Part shown: positions 8,241 to 16,140 of the stretch, piece by piece
Layout of the letters: each line of letters begins with the position of its first letter
Numbering within the stretch: the stretch's first letter is position 1
From: CAZVJA01 sp964626885
Lineage (GTDB): Bacteria; Planctomycetota; Planctomycetia; Planctomycetales; Planctomycetaceae
Length of the DNA stretch: 28,812 nt
Assembly (NCBI GenBank): GCA_964626885.1
Contig: CAZVJA010000049.1
Span: 1-28,812, forward strand
Reading direction: 5' to 3'
Program-made: the position numbers and the translations under genes
Notes under the pieces: generated by a model
What the model was told of the DNA's origin: nothing
Databases searched by the model: none
Seen by the model: only the letters and a program-made list of their open reading frames with translations

Positions 8241-10061
8241 ATGCCGACGGTATCTTACCGACAATCGAGGATGGGATTCTCCCAAACCCTGTCGCTCGGC
8301 CTGCTGATCTGGTTCGGTGTAGCCGCCACCGTCGAGGGAGACTCCGTCGAGTCTGTCGACGGCACGAAAATCACCGGCACTGTTCGCGAAGTCCGCGAAG
8401 ATCGGGTTGCATTCGCGCCTTCCGGAAAGCCGGATGCTCTCGAGCAATTAGAATTCGTCAATTTGTTGCGCGTGACAATCGACCCTTTTATCGACCGACG
8501 ACAACTGGCGACGCTGGTCATCGACAACGACGGAGCGGAAGTGGGGCGGACTCGCTCCAACCGAGTCAAGCTTCGCGCCGGATTGCACCGCTTTGTTCTT
8601 CCTTATTGGCATCAGGAAGGGAATGCGATGCTCCGCATTCAATTTTCCGGGCCGAAGCAGTCGTTGCGAGTCGTTCCGGCATCAATGCTGGTCCATCCGG
8701 CGAACGGCGCGTCCGAAACGCGTTCTCGCGGATTGGATGCGGAAGGTTTCCGCCTCCCCGAAACCGTAACCGCCACTGCCCCAGGGCTGGTGTACTCGGT
8801 GCATATGCCCGCGGAAGGATGTGACCAGGCCACGATCCGGAATTTCATTCGCTCAAAAGCCATGGCATCACCGGAAACTCCCGTGATGGATCGTATCGGT
8901 CCTAAGCCGATCACTGAGCGCTCCGGGATGGTGATTTCCGGTTATCTGAAGATTGAGCAGGACGGAGAGTACACAATCCTGTTGACGTCCGACGGTGGGA
9001 GCCAATTGTATTTCGGTCCGACACCCCGACCGTTTCGGGCTCATGGCATACATCGGGAACACCACCCGTGGTCGTTGCAATTCCGTTCGGGGCAAACCGT
9101 CGCAGGCCGTCTGGTTTCCTGGGACAGTGCAACCGTAGGGCTGGAAATTGAGTTGGTCGAGGGAGCCGTCCAGTTGCGTGTCCCGACGGAGTTCATCCTT
9201 GCACTTCACGGCAATCACATTCCGGATGGTGGAAAAGGGGCCGGCGACCGCCCGCGGTTCACGTCGTCTCCCGCCGCGGATCTCGACACGGTCTGGGCCA
9301 TAACAAACGCCGACAAGACTCAACCAGTTCCTGGTCGCGTGCTGGGCATCGAGGGGGATTCTCTGCTGTTTCGCTTCCAGGAAGATGATCGTCGCATCAA
9401 GCTCGATAAGGTTGCGGGAATTGTGCTGGCTGCGAATCGTCCGCGCCCGCCGCAGGTCACCGCGTATCACCATACACTCTCGCTGGTCAGCGACAGCGCG
9501 ATCCCCGGCTCCTGGAAATCGCTCAAAGAGAACGACGCGACCTTCGAGACGCTCTGGGGACAGTCTCTCTCGCTCTCGATCGATGATATCATCGAACTTT
9601 CTGTCCGAAATGGACGATTGGTCTCGCTTGTAGATCTTGAACCGGCGGCAGTCGAACAAGTTCCGTTCTTTGATCGTGTCGTTCCCTATCGCGTGAACCA
9701 GTCGCTCTCCGGTGGTCCATTGCGGATGCGTGACCAGACCTACGAACAAGGGCTGAGTGTACAAGCACGGACAGTCTTGCATTACGATCTGGCGGCGAGA
9801 TTTCAGAAGTTTTTGGGAGTCGTGGGGTTCGACCATCCGGCGGGAGACATCGGTCGGGCGGCGGTGCGCGTGCTGGGCGATGACCGCGTGCTGTTCGAGA
9901 ACCCCGATTTCTCTGGAACCGATGCTCCCCGCAAGTTGGATCTCGACGTGACGGGGGTGCGACGGTTGTCGCTGGAGGTCGATTTCGGAGAAAATCAGGA
10001 CGTCGGGGATCGAATAATCTGGGGCAACCCCCGACTGCTCCGTGACCGCGTCGAACTGTGA
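8241..10061 (+). CDS. Secreted protein with PA14-like and NPCBM-type domains
   Basis: This protein has 606 residues and starts one base after the previous stop. An alternative ATG at 8271 would give a cleaner signal peptide (MGFSQTLSLGLLIWFGVAA). Near residues 225-260 is a PA14-like strand pattern (GMVISGYLKIEQDGEYTILL, then SDGGSQLYF). The last 130 residues match the NPCBM/NEW2 carbohydrate-binding fold: YRVNQSLSGGPLRM, YEQGLSVQARTVLHYDL, FLGVVGFDHP and a terminal IIWGNPRLL. Two shorter regions around residues 35-60 and 350-400 resemble small beta-barrel repeats (EGDSLLFRFQEDD). NPCBM domains bind sugars in secreted glycosidases; no hydrolase domain is present here, so a cell-surface or periplasmic polysaccharide-binding role is the likely reading. 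It appears to be the last gene of the co-directional run. Confidence 0.75.
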   Translation: MPTVSYRQSRMGFSQTLSLGLLIWFGVAATVEGDSVESVDGTKITGTVREVREDRVAFAPSGKPDALEQLEFVNLLRVTIDPFIDRRQLATLVIDNDGAEVGRTRSNRVKLRAGLHRFVLPYWHQEGNAMLRIQFSGPKQSLRVVPASMLVHPANGASETRSRGLDAEGFRLPETVTATAPGLVYSVHMPAEGCDQATIRNFIRSKAMASPETPVMDRIGPKPITERSGMVISGYLKIEQDGEYTILLTSDGGSQLYFGPTPRPFRAHGIHREHHPWSLQFRSGQTVAGRLVSWDSATVGLEIELVEGAVQLRVPTEFILALHGNHIPDGGKGAGDRPRFTSSPAADLDTVWAITNADKTQPVPGRVLGIEGDSLLFRFQEDDRRIKLDKVAGIVLAANRPRPPQVTAYHHTLSLVSDSAIPGSWKSLKENDATFETLWGQSLSLSIDDIIELSVRNGRLVSLVDLEPAAVEQVPFFDRVVPYRVNQSLSGGPLRMRDQTYEQGLSVQARTVLHYDLAARFQKFLGVVGFDHPAGDIGRAAVRVLGDDRVLFENPDFSGTDAPRKLDLDVTGVRRLSLEVDFGENQDVGDRIIWGNPRLLRDRVEL

Positions 10062-10309
10062 GCCGGCCGAGTCACGGTTTGGGATGGGATCCTGACTCCA
10101 TCGGCCCGTGTTGTTTCGGGTGAATCTGGTCGCCGACAACTTTTCGGGCTGCGTTGCGGAAAGCAACTATTCCGATTGTGCCGGGTAGAGTGCTCCTGAC
10201 GCTGATTTCGACAGGAGGTCGAATCGGCGTGACACGAGAGGAACTGATCCAAACAACTTCAAACGATGCGGCTCGTTCCGTCCGATAGTCTGACGGGAGA
10301 ACCATTGTG
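10062..10309 (+). other. Intergenic region with two small hairpins
   Basis: This 248-nt gap lies between the NPCBM and BON genes. GTTGC-GGAAA-GCAAC (10153-10167) and TTCGAC-AGGAG-GTCGAA (10207-10223) are perfect inverted repeats. The second displays a Shine-Dalgarno-like loop but lies about 90 nt before the start codon. Neither is followed by a T-run, so they are not standard terminators. No clear promoter is seen. Confidence 0.35.
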
Positions 10310-10936
10310 ATGCGCTATCTTTACGTCGGTTTCCTCACTGTGCTGATGTTGGGAACGATTTCCACGGGAATAGCCCGGGGGCAAATGTTCGGCTCGCGAG
10401 ATTTGGGAAGCAGCTTTACCCCGCGTGCTCGACCGGGTAGCGATGTCGGTGCGGTGAGCGGCGGCGAACGTTACTTGCGCGGCAACCGCGGTCGTGGAAG
10501 CTTCGTCGGGCGCGACCGGAGCAGCGGCACCGGATTCGTCGGCAACACACAGGGAACGACGGCCGGCAACGTCGCGTCAGCCGTGCAAAATCTGCGCGTT
10601 CAAGCAACACCATTGGTCAGCGTGAACCAGCCTCGAACTCCGCGGGGAAAAGGCGACCTGTACGATCCCCCGCTGGAGATCGGCTTTGCGCTCACTCCGC
10701 CGGAACCAGCTGAGATGCAGCAGGCGTTGACGCGGCGTTTGCGGGAAGAGTCTGCCACAGGCCGGTTTGAGCAGATCGAGGTGTCTCTGGAAGGGAGGAC
10801 GGCCAGGATGCGGGGAACGGTTGCTTCCGCAAGCGATCGAGCCGTGGCCGAGGCGCTGGTGCTTTTCGAACCGGGAGTGGACGCCGTGCAAAACGAGCTC
10901 CAGGTTCGCCCTGCTCCACCGGAGCCGAATCCGTAG
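10310..10936 (+). CDS. Secreted BON-domain protein
   Basis: This protein has 208 residues from ATG 10310; a GTG immediately before it at 10307 is an alternative. CGGGAGA upstream (about 10294-10300) serves as ribosome site. A signal peptide is clear (YLYVGFLTVLMLGTISTGIARG). A disordered Arg/Gly/Ser-rich region follows (about residues 25-110). A single BON domain then occupies about residues 125-203: MQQALTRRLREES, FEQIEVSLEGRTARMRGTVA, SDRAVAEALVLFEPGVDAVQ. BON domains bind phospholipid or envelope partners in OsmY-like proteins and also occur in some secretin-associated proteins. The last 245 nt (10692-10936) are antisense to the 3' end of the lipoprotein gene on the other strand. GC-rich third positions and the recognisable domain show that this frame is the truly coding one there. 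Confidence 0.8.
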   Translation: MRYLYVGFLTVLMLGTISTGIARGQMFGSRDLGSSFTPRARPGSDVGAVSGGERYLRGNRGRGSFVGRDRSSGTGFVGNTQGTTAGNVASAVQNLRVQATPLVSVNQPRTPRGKGDLYDPPLEIGFALTPPEPAEMQQALTRRLREESATGRFEQIEVSLEGRTARMRGTVASASDRAVAEALVLFEPGVDAVQNELQVRPAPPEPNP

Positions 10937-11906
10937 TCGACGAAGCCTCGCGCGGCGAACCCATGTTCGTAGAGGCCACGGTTTGCGAGCCACCCGAAGT
11001 TGTGTCAGCTGAGGATCGTGCGACGATGTTTTCATTCATGGAAGCCGCCGAGTTCGCGACGATCTCCCCGGATGGTACATGGACGTTAACTCGTTTTACT
11101 GTGTCCTGCCATCCCGTCAAATTCCGTTCGGCGAATTCCTCGGGAACATTGATAGTCACTGTCTCAAATCCCGCTTGAGAGTTCGTGGGGGAGCGGAGCG
11201 AACTCGTATTCGCCGGTGTCGCTGTCGTGGCCACTTCATGCGACGCCTGCGTCACGCCATTGTTTGCGGGTGTTTCCTGAAGCCGCTCAGCATATTGCTT
11301 TGCGAGATTCGGCCGCGCGACAATGGCCGTCGGGGGCATTTCTCCGCCAATCCCCGGCAGCAACTGGTGTGAATCATCAGAGACGATGGCCGGACCGCCG
11401 ACGGGCTCGAAGCGAACGATCAGGCTGATGCGTCGGGGCGGCCCGCCAATCTCGTCCCACGGGATCCAGACACTGTACGAGTGGCCGAGCTTCGACTCGC
11501 TGTAATGCTGCGGAAGCTGTTCCGGCGTGAAGAGGAATTTTTTCCTGGGGGCGGGATTGCCATCCGTGGTTTCCGACTCGTCGAACGCATACACCGAAAG
11601 CCGACCATCGACCTTGACCGGCGACTTTTCATCCTTGCCATAGAACATGATTCGCCCGCCGAACCCGCGCACCGGGGCGCGCCCGGCTTGATTTAAGGTT
11701 GTATCGGTCCAGACGACCGACATCCTTCCGGGGATCGCCGGCTTCGAATCGCGGCCAGGCCAGGGCATGCTTGCCGTCAAGTTCAGCGGGGTGCATCCGC
11801 TCTGAGTGACCGCGAATACCATGTAAACAATGACAGACAACTTCGAAAGCGATCGCATTCGTTGAACCCTAAGCTGTGTCGAATTCACGCGGTCTGGATT
11901 GCTCAT
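10692..11906 (-). CDS. Lipoprotein at the end of the T2SS operon (candidate secretin partner)
   Basis: This protein has 404 residues if started at 11906, where ATGA overlaps the gspD stop. An ATG at 11858 would give a textbook lipoprotein signal: positive n-region MRSLSK, hydrophobic core, and lipobox TQSGC with the lipid-bearing Cys at residue 38 (residue 22 from the shorter start). The next 150 residues form a beta-rich domain (MSVVWTDTTLNQAG, RGFGGRIMFY, DGRLSVYAFDE, SKLGHSYSVWIPWDEIGG, SLIVRFEPVGG). I recognise it as recurrent in planctomycete proteins of unknown function. The remainder is Ser/Thr/Ala/Pro-rich and disordered. The last 80 or so residues are encoded antisense to the BON gene and may not be conserved. 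A coupled lipoprotein directly behind a secretin gene suggests a pilotin or channel accessory. This is inferred from position; it shows no similarity that I can see to GspS or PulS. Confidence 0.7.
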   Translation of the reverse strand: MSNPDRVNSTQLRVQRMRSLSKLSVIVYMVFAVTQSGCTPLNLTASMPWPGRDSKPAIPGRMSVVWTDTTLNQAGRAPVRGFGGRIMFYGKDEKSPVKVDGRLSVYAFDESETTDGNPAPRKKFLFTPEQLPQHYSESKLGHSYSVWIPWDEIGGPPRRISLIVRFEPVGGPAIVSDDSHQLLPGIGGEMPPTAIVARPNLAKQYAERLQETPANNGVTQASHEVATTATPANTSSLRSPTNSQAGFETVTINVPEEFAERNLTGWQDTVKRVNVHVPSGEIVANSAASMNENIVARSSADTTSGGSQTVASTNMGSPREASSTTDSAPVEQGEPGARFARRPLPVRKAPAPRPRLDRLRKQPFPASWPSSLPETPRSAQTGLWQTLPANAASTPAASQLVPAE

Positions 11907-14900
11907 TTCCGCCATCCGAAAGGGAACTTCGCAACGCGGTTCGGATCGGACTGCTTCTTCCCTGCCGAAGACGATGGGCCGCTGGTGGGGGGCTCGCGCT
12001 TGGAACGGTCTACCGATTCGGAGTGATTTGTCTGCTGAATGGATTCCGAGCGTCCCGCCTTCACCGCATCGAGCGACTCAACGTCGGTCGGAGGAGCACT
12101 CTCGTCGAATTGAGGAATGTACGGTCCGGGTGTCCCTGTTGCGTTGGCGGCGGGACCGGTTCCGGAGTCAGGTTGCTGCTCCACGGGTTGCTCGCGAACG
12201 GGGGAATGATTTTGAGAAGGAGACGCCGGAGAAATATCACCCTTCAGTCCCGGCTCGGGCGGAGCGGCGGGCTTGCTTGGAGTAAGGCCGCGCGGATTGA
12301 TGTCCGGATAGATTGTCGGGATCTCTGCATTGCAGATGGGACAATTCGCATCGTGACACAGTCCGCCGTCACCGTGCAATTCGTGGACGTCGGCACAGCA
12401 CCAGTGCATTCGTGCCGCTTCGAGCTGCTTGATCTTTTCCACATCTTCCGGGCTGCGGACAACGTGCGGTGTCATGATAATCAGCAGTTCACTCCGTTTG
12501 ACGAACATGTTGTCGTAACGGAAGAGGCTCCCCAGCAGCGGCAAATCTCCCAGCCATGGCACGCGACGATGCGTCTGAGATGAACTCTTGGTGATCAATC
12601 CGCCAAGAACAATCGTCTCGCCGCTGGAAGCGCTGACGGTTGTTTGTGCGGTCGTCAGGTTGATGCGCGGCGAACGGATTACGGTTCCGTCGGTCGAGAC
12701 CGAAACCGGAATCCCCTCGATCTCCGGTCCCACGTCTGATTTCTCGGCATCGATTTCCATCACTACCATGCCGTCGGGACTGATCCGCGGCGTGACGGCG
12801 AGAATCAGACCGACGTTCTCCAACTCGATGGTATTAATCTGCCCGAGCTGATTGATGGTTGAGCCGACGATCCGCGGCACCCGCTGGCCGACTTGAATGA
12901 ATGCCGGCTGATTGTCGAGCGTCATGACCTCCGGTCGGCTGAGCACTTCCAGCCGTCGCGATTCCTGCAAGGCGCGAATGAGCACGCTGACACTCTCGCT
13001 GCTCGCGGAAAGGACCAGTCCGCCGAAGCCCAGTTCGTTGTTAATTCGGCCGGTTGAAAAGTTGGAGAGCGCCTGTCCCGCGACAGTTCCGGCGGTACCC
13101 AGTGCTTTTTCACTGCCGCTGTTCCCAAGACCGGGAAGTGGTGAGCCGTTGAAGTTGAAACCGGGAGTGTTCGTAGCCGCTTGAATCACTTGATCCGTGT
13201 TCGTCAGGATGCCGGCAGCCGTCGAGGTTTGCGAGGTGTTGGTCGTGGTGACCAAGTCCCCGAGCAGGCTTCGGTCAAACAGCAATGAATCCTGCAAACC
13301 CAACTCCACGCCGAACTCATCTGCGTTGTTGAGCGTGACTTCGGCAATGAGCACCTGAATCATGACTTGGGGAGGTTGAGCGTCGAGCCGTTCGACCAGA
13401 TCCGAAATCTCATCGAAGAACCGGGGCGTGGCACTCAAAATCAGCGAGTTGCTGACCGGTTCCGGAACGACGACAACTTCGCTTTCAATTTGCAAAAACG
13501 GACTGAGACTTCCGGGAGCCGCCTGCTGCACCTGTCGTTCGCTCCGCAGGAAATCATTAATTGCACGGGCCACGTCGAGGGCCGGGGCGTTTTTCAAGCG
13601 ATAGACGGCGTTCTTGCGGGTCTGCGATTCCTTCTCATCCAGCCGCAGCAGCAAGGCTTCGATGATTCGCAAATCGCCGGTTGATCCGGAAGCAATAATG
13701 CTGTTTGTCCGCAGGTCGACGGCGAATCGCAGTGGTGCCAACGAGGTTTCCCCGGAGGCGCTTGAGAGTTGCGGACCGGTGTTCCCCGGCTGTGTCGGCA
13801 AGAGAGCGCGGAGCATTTGTGCGAGCGCCGTCGCGTCGCCGTTGACGACGCGGAAGACTTTGATTTGCGCCGCGGCCGTCGGCGCGTCGTCGAGTTGCCG
13901 AATCAAAGCTTCGAGCAGTTCCATGCTTTCCGCGGGCGCAGCGATGATCAGGGAGTTCCGCTGCGTGTCGGGAGTGATGCGAACATCGCTGAGCACCCCC
14001 GATTTGAGAATGCGCTGCCCTTGGGCATCGACGGTCAGGAATTCGAGTACGGACGATTTGGCAGCCGCTGCACCGGCACCCGGTCCACCGCGAGCTGCTT
14101 CAATTGCTGCAGTCAGAGTTGCGGCGACATCGGCGGCGAGCGCATGCTTGAGTTGAATGACGCGCGCCTGCTGGACCGATCCGCTGTCCGGCGTGTCAAT
14201 CCGCTCAATCAGTTTTTCGATTTCCTGCATATCGCGCGGCGCTGCCTGGACGAGCAACGCATTCGTTCGCGGATCGGGAGTAACGCGAACCCGCGTTCCC
14301 AGGCCGGTTCTACCGTTGAAAAACGTTTGCAGGTTCGTCGCGGCAATTCCCGCTGGTGCGTGCTTCAAACGGAACACCCGAAACTCGGAGTCGGCCTCGA
14401 CGGGCTGGTCGAGTTTGGCGATCAGTTCCTTCAGAGCCGTCACCGCTTCTCCCCAACCCACCAGCAACAATGCGTTCGGTTTCACCAGTGACATGACGGA
14501 GACACGGCCTTGTCGTCCACCGACAAGATCGGCGTTAACCTTATTCAGCAGCTCGGCGAGCGCGTCGCTCCCCACGTGTTTCAAAGGAACAACTTCGACG
14601 GCAGGAGCCGTCTCGACGCTCAACCTTTCGATCTCGCGGATGATCCGTGAAACTTCTTCAACGTCTCGGTTGTTGCCGCGGAGAATGATCACATCTAAGT
14701 CATCGAGGGTTTCGATCTCGACGTCGGCTCCGAGTTCGCGCAAGCGGCGTCGGGCGTCATCCAGGCTGACATCGCCCGGGGCGTTCCCACCCGCATCTCC
14801 AGCCGCCTCCTGTTGAAATGCGGATTGCTGAATCATTCCGCGACGATACTGTCCGGAGGGACCGGTGTCGTTCGCAGGAAAGTTACCCACCGCATGCGTC

Positions 14901-15847
14901 AGAGTTCGTTCTCGTGGAATCGAAGTCTGTCCCTCCGGTTGTGTTGCTTCGTTCTGGGGATCGGCCGGAGCGCGATGTCCCTGGCGATATGCCTCGATCG
15001 CCTGCTGCACCTTTCGCGGATCGGCTCGACGAAGAGGCACAACGCGAATTTTCTTTCCGGCATCTTGCGGCGGGCTGTCGAGCGTGAGCACGAGCAGCGA
15101 CAGTTGCCCGAGCAAGGGGTTGGGGCCTCGAACGACAATTGCATTCTGCCGGCGGTCAAAACTGAGTTCCGCTTCCAAACCTGCGGAGTTCGCCACCAGA
15201 TAGCCGAACCGGTCGGGAGAAACATTTGCCTGCGGCCGCAGCCGATCGCCGAAAAGTTCGCGACAAAGTTGCTCGACGCGATCCGCCCGCGCGTTCTGCA
15301 AAGTGATTGTTCGTTCGTGGATTTCACTCCGGCGAACGAATCGTTTGGCCGGAAGGTGATCCTGGGGATTCGCGTCTGGAGGATTGAGCGCGGATGATCC
15401 CGCCGGAAAAGGGATGGCTGTTTGCTCATCGGAACTTGTGCGTGCTGCCGCGGCGATTCCCGGTCGATCCATCGCGGCGATCAACCCGCGCGCGATGCGC
15501 TGAGTCGTCTCAGGTCCACGCAGAAAGATCCGATTTCCACGAGGGTCACTGACCAGGTGACTTCCATCGTTGAGATCCGCGAGGATCTTCGCGAGAGGCT
15601 TTTCGATCTCCCGCGCGTTGATGTGCTGTAACGTGTAGGTTTGATAGTCATCGAGCGTCGGGGACGAGGACGATGTGGTAGGGGGCGACTCGGGTGCCGC
15701 CGAATCGCGCGCATCTCCTTGTCCGAGAGCTGCGCCCCATTGTGCGGCCAGAATTCCGCCGAGGGCGAGTGCTGACCAGATTATCGGTCGGGCGCGCAGA
15801 AATGAACCCAGGCGCGCGACGCCTGTTCGACGCGTGAATGAACTCAC
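11903..15847 (-). CDS. gspD: Type II secretion outer-membrane secretin GspD, greatly extended
   Basis: This protein has 1314 residues, about twice a usual GspD (650-750). The start is GTG at 15847 and the signal peptide is residues 1-43 (IIWSALALGGILAAQWGAALG). From about residue 65 to 815 there are roughly eight N-domain-like repeats, each opening with a strand such as YTLQHINA, ITLQNARA, VEVVPLKHVG, FRVFRLKHAP, ARVIQLKHAL, IKVFRVVNGD or VYRLKNAP and closing with an NALLVQA- or NSLIIAA-type strand. The secretin core begins at MIQVLIAEVTL (about 824). It includes RPEVMTLDNQPAFIQVGQ, GLILAVTPRISPDG, the signature VPWLGDLPLLGSLF, and ends near HVVRSPEDVEK (about 1130). A Cys/His cluster follows at about 1147-1173 (HWCCADVHELH, then CHDANCPIC), and then a Pro/Ser-rich tail. 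It forms the outer-membrane channel of the T2SS. The long N-region would extend the periplasmic vestibule (inference). Confidence 0.95.
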   Translation of the reverse strand: MSSFTRRTGVARLGSFLRARPIIWSALALGGILAAQWGAALGQGDARDSAAPESPPTTSSSSPTLDDYQTYTLQHINAREIEKPLAKILADLNDGSHLVSDPRGNRIFLRGPETTQRIARGLIAAMDRPGIAAAARTSSDEQTAIPFPAGSSALNPPDANPQDHLPAKRFVRRSEIHERTITLQNARADRVEQLCRELFGDRLRPQANVSPDRFGYLVANSAGLEAELSFDRRQNAIVVRGPNPLLGQLSLLVLTLDSPPQDAGKKIRVVPLRRADPRKVQQAIEAYRQGHRAPADPQNEATQPEGQTSIPRERTLTHAVGNFPANDTGPSGQYRRGMIQQSAFQQEAAGDAGGNAPGDVSLDDARRRLRELGADVEIETLDDLDVIILRGNNRDVEEVSRIIREIERLSVETAPAVEVVPLKHVGSDALAELLNKVNADLVGGRQGRVSVMSLVKPNALLLVGWGEAVTALKELIAKLDQPVEADSEFRVFRLKHAPAGIAATNLQTFFNGRTGLGTRVRVTPDPRTNALLVQAAPRDMQEIEKLIERIDTPDSGSVQQARVIQLKHALAADVAATLTAAIEAARGGPGAGAAAAKSSVLEFLTVDAQGQRILKSGVLSDVRITPDTQRNSLIIAAPAESMELLEALIRQLDDAPTAAAQIKVFRVVNGDATALAQMLRALLPTQPGNTGPQLSSASGETSLAPLRFAVDLRTNSIIASGSTGDLRIIEALLLRLDEKESQTRKNAVYRLKNAPALDVARAINDFLRSERQVQQAAPGSLSPFLQIESEVVVVPEPVSNSLILSATPRFFDEISDLVERLDAQPPQVMIQVLIAEVTLNNADEFGVELGLQDSLLFDRSLLGDLVTTTNTSQTSTAAGILTNTDQVIQAATNTPGFNFNGSPLPGLGNSGSEKALGTAGTVAGQALSNFSTGRINNELGFGGLVLSASSESVSVLIRALQESRRLEVLSRPEVMTLDNQPAFIQVGQRVPRIVGSTINQLGQINTIELENVGLILAVTPRISPDGMVVMEIDAEKSDVGPEIEGIPVSVSTDGTVIRSPRINLTTAQTTVSASSGETIVLGGLITKSSSQTHRRVPWLGDLPLLGSLFRYDNMFVKRSELLIIMTPHVVRSPEDVEKIKQLEAARMHWCCADVHELHGDGGLCHDANCPICNAEIPTIYPDINPRGLTPSKPAAPPEPGLKGDISPASPSQNHSPVREQPVEQQPDSGTGPAANATGTPGPYIPQFDESAPPTDVESLDAVKAGRSESIQQTNHSESVDRSKREPPTSGPSSSAGKKQSDPNRVAKFPFGWRK

Positions 15848-15956
15848 GGATTGTTCTCTGGTGTTCGTACAGTCGGAAGATAAGAGCGCCGTGCCTGCGG
15901 ACGAATTGGAGAGAAATCCGCTGGCGGACCGCTTTTAGGAGGGAGAGAGGGGCGGG

Positions 15957-15985
15957 ATGGTATGTGAAGACCGGAAACGCATCAA
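15957..15985 (-). promoter_or_regulatory. Weak possible promoter ahead of gspD, within a 293-nt gap
   Basis: The gap 15848-16140 is the longest in the downstream half of the T2SS operon and holds no convincing gene. Read on the - strand, TTGATG (15985-15980) and TACCAT (15962-15957) are 17 nt apart, each matching 4 of 6 consensus bases. An internal promoter would let gspD be expressed apart from the pilus genes. The match is weak and could be chance. Confidence 0.2.
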
Positions 15986-16140
15986 GATCAGTCGGTGTGT
16001 TCACCGGACAGCGAGCGGATCATCGCTGCGAAGTCGATTTCTCGGGAAATGGAAATCATGCTACCGCAAGATGTTACGCCGACCGCCGAAAGGCCTACGT
16101 CGGCTCGACGGCCACCAGAACACCAGCCGAATAAAGTCGC

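Noticed and set aside
8868..10166. Long - strand ORF (432 codons)
   Set aside because: It lies entirely antisense to the PA14/NPCBM gene, has no recognisable domain and is rich in Arg/His/Gln as expected of a shadow of GC-rich coding sequence.
13769..14491. + strand ORF of 240 codons within gspD
   Set aside because: It is antisense to the secretin N-domain repeats; its apparent regularity follows from the repeats on the coding strand.
15648..16004. - strand ORF overlapping the gspD start
   Set aside because: It runs out of frame into gspD and has no signal, domain or ribosome site; the GTG start with a clear signal peptide in the other frame is preferred.
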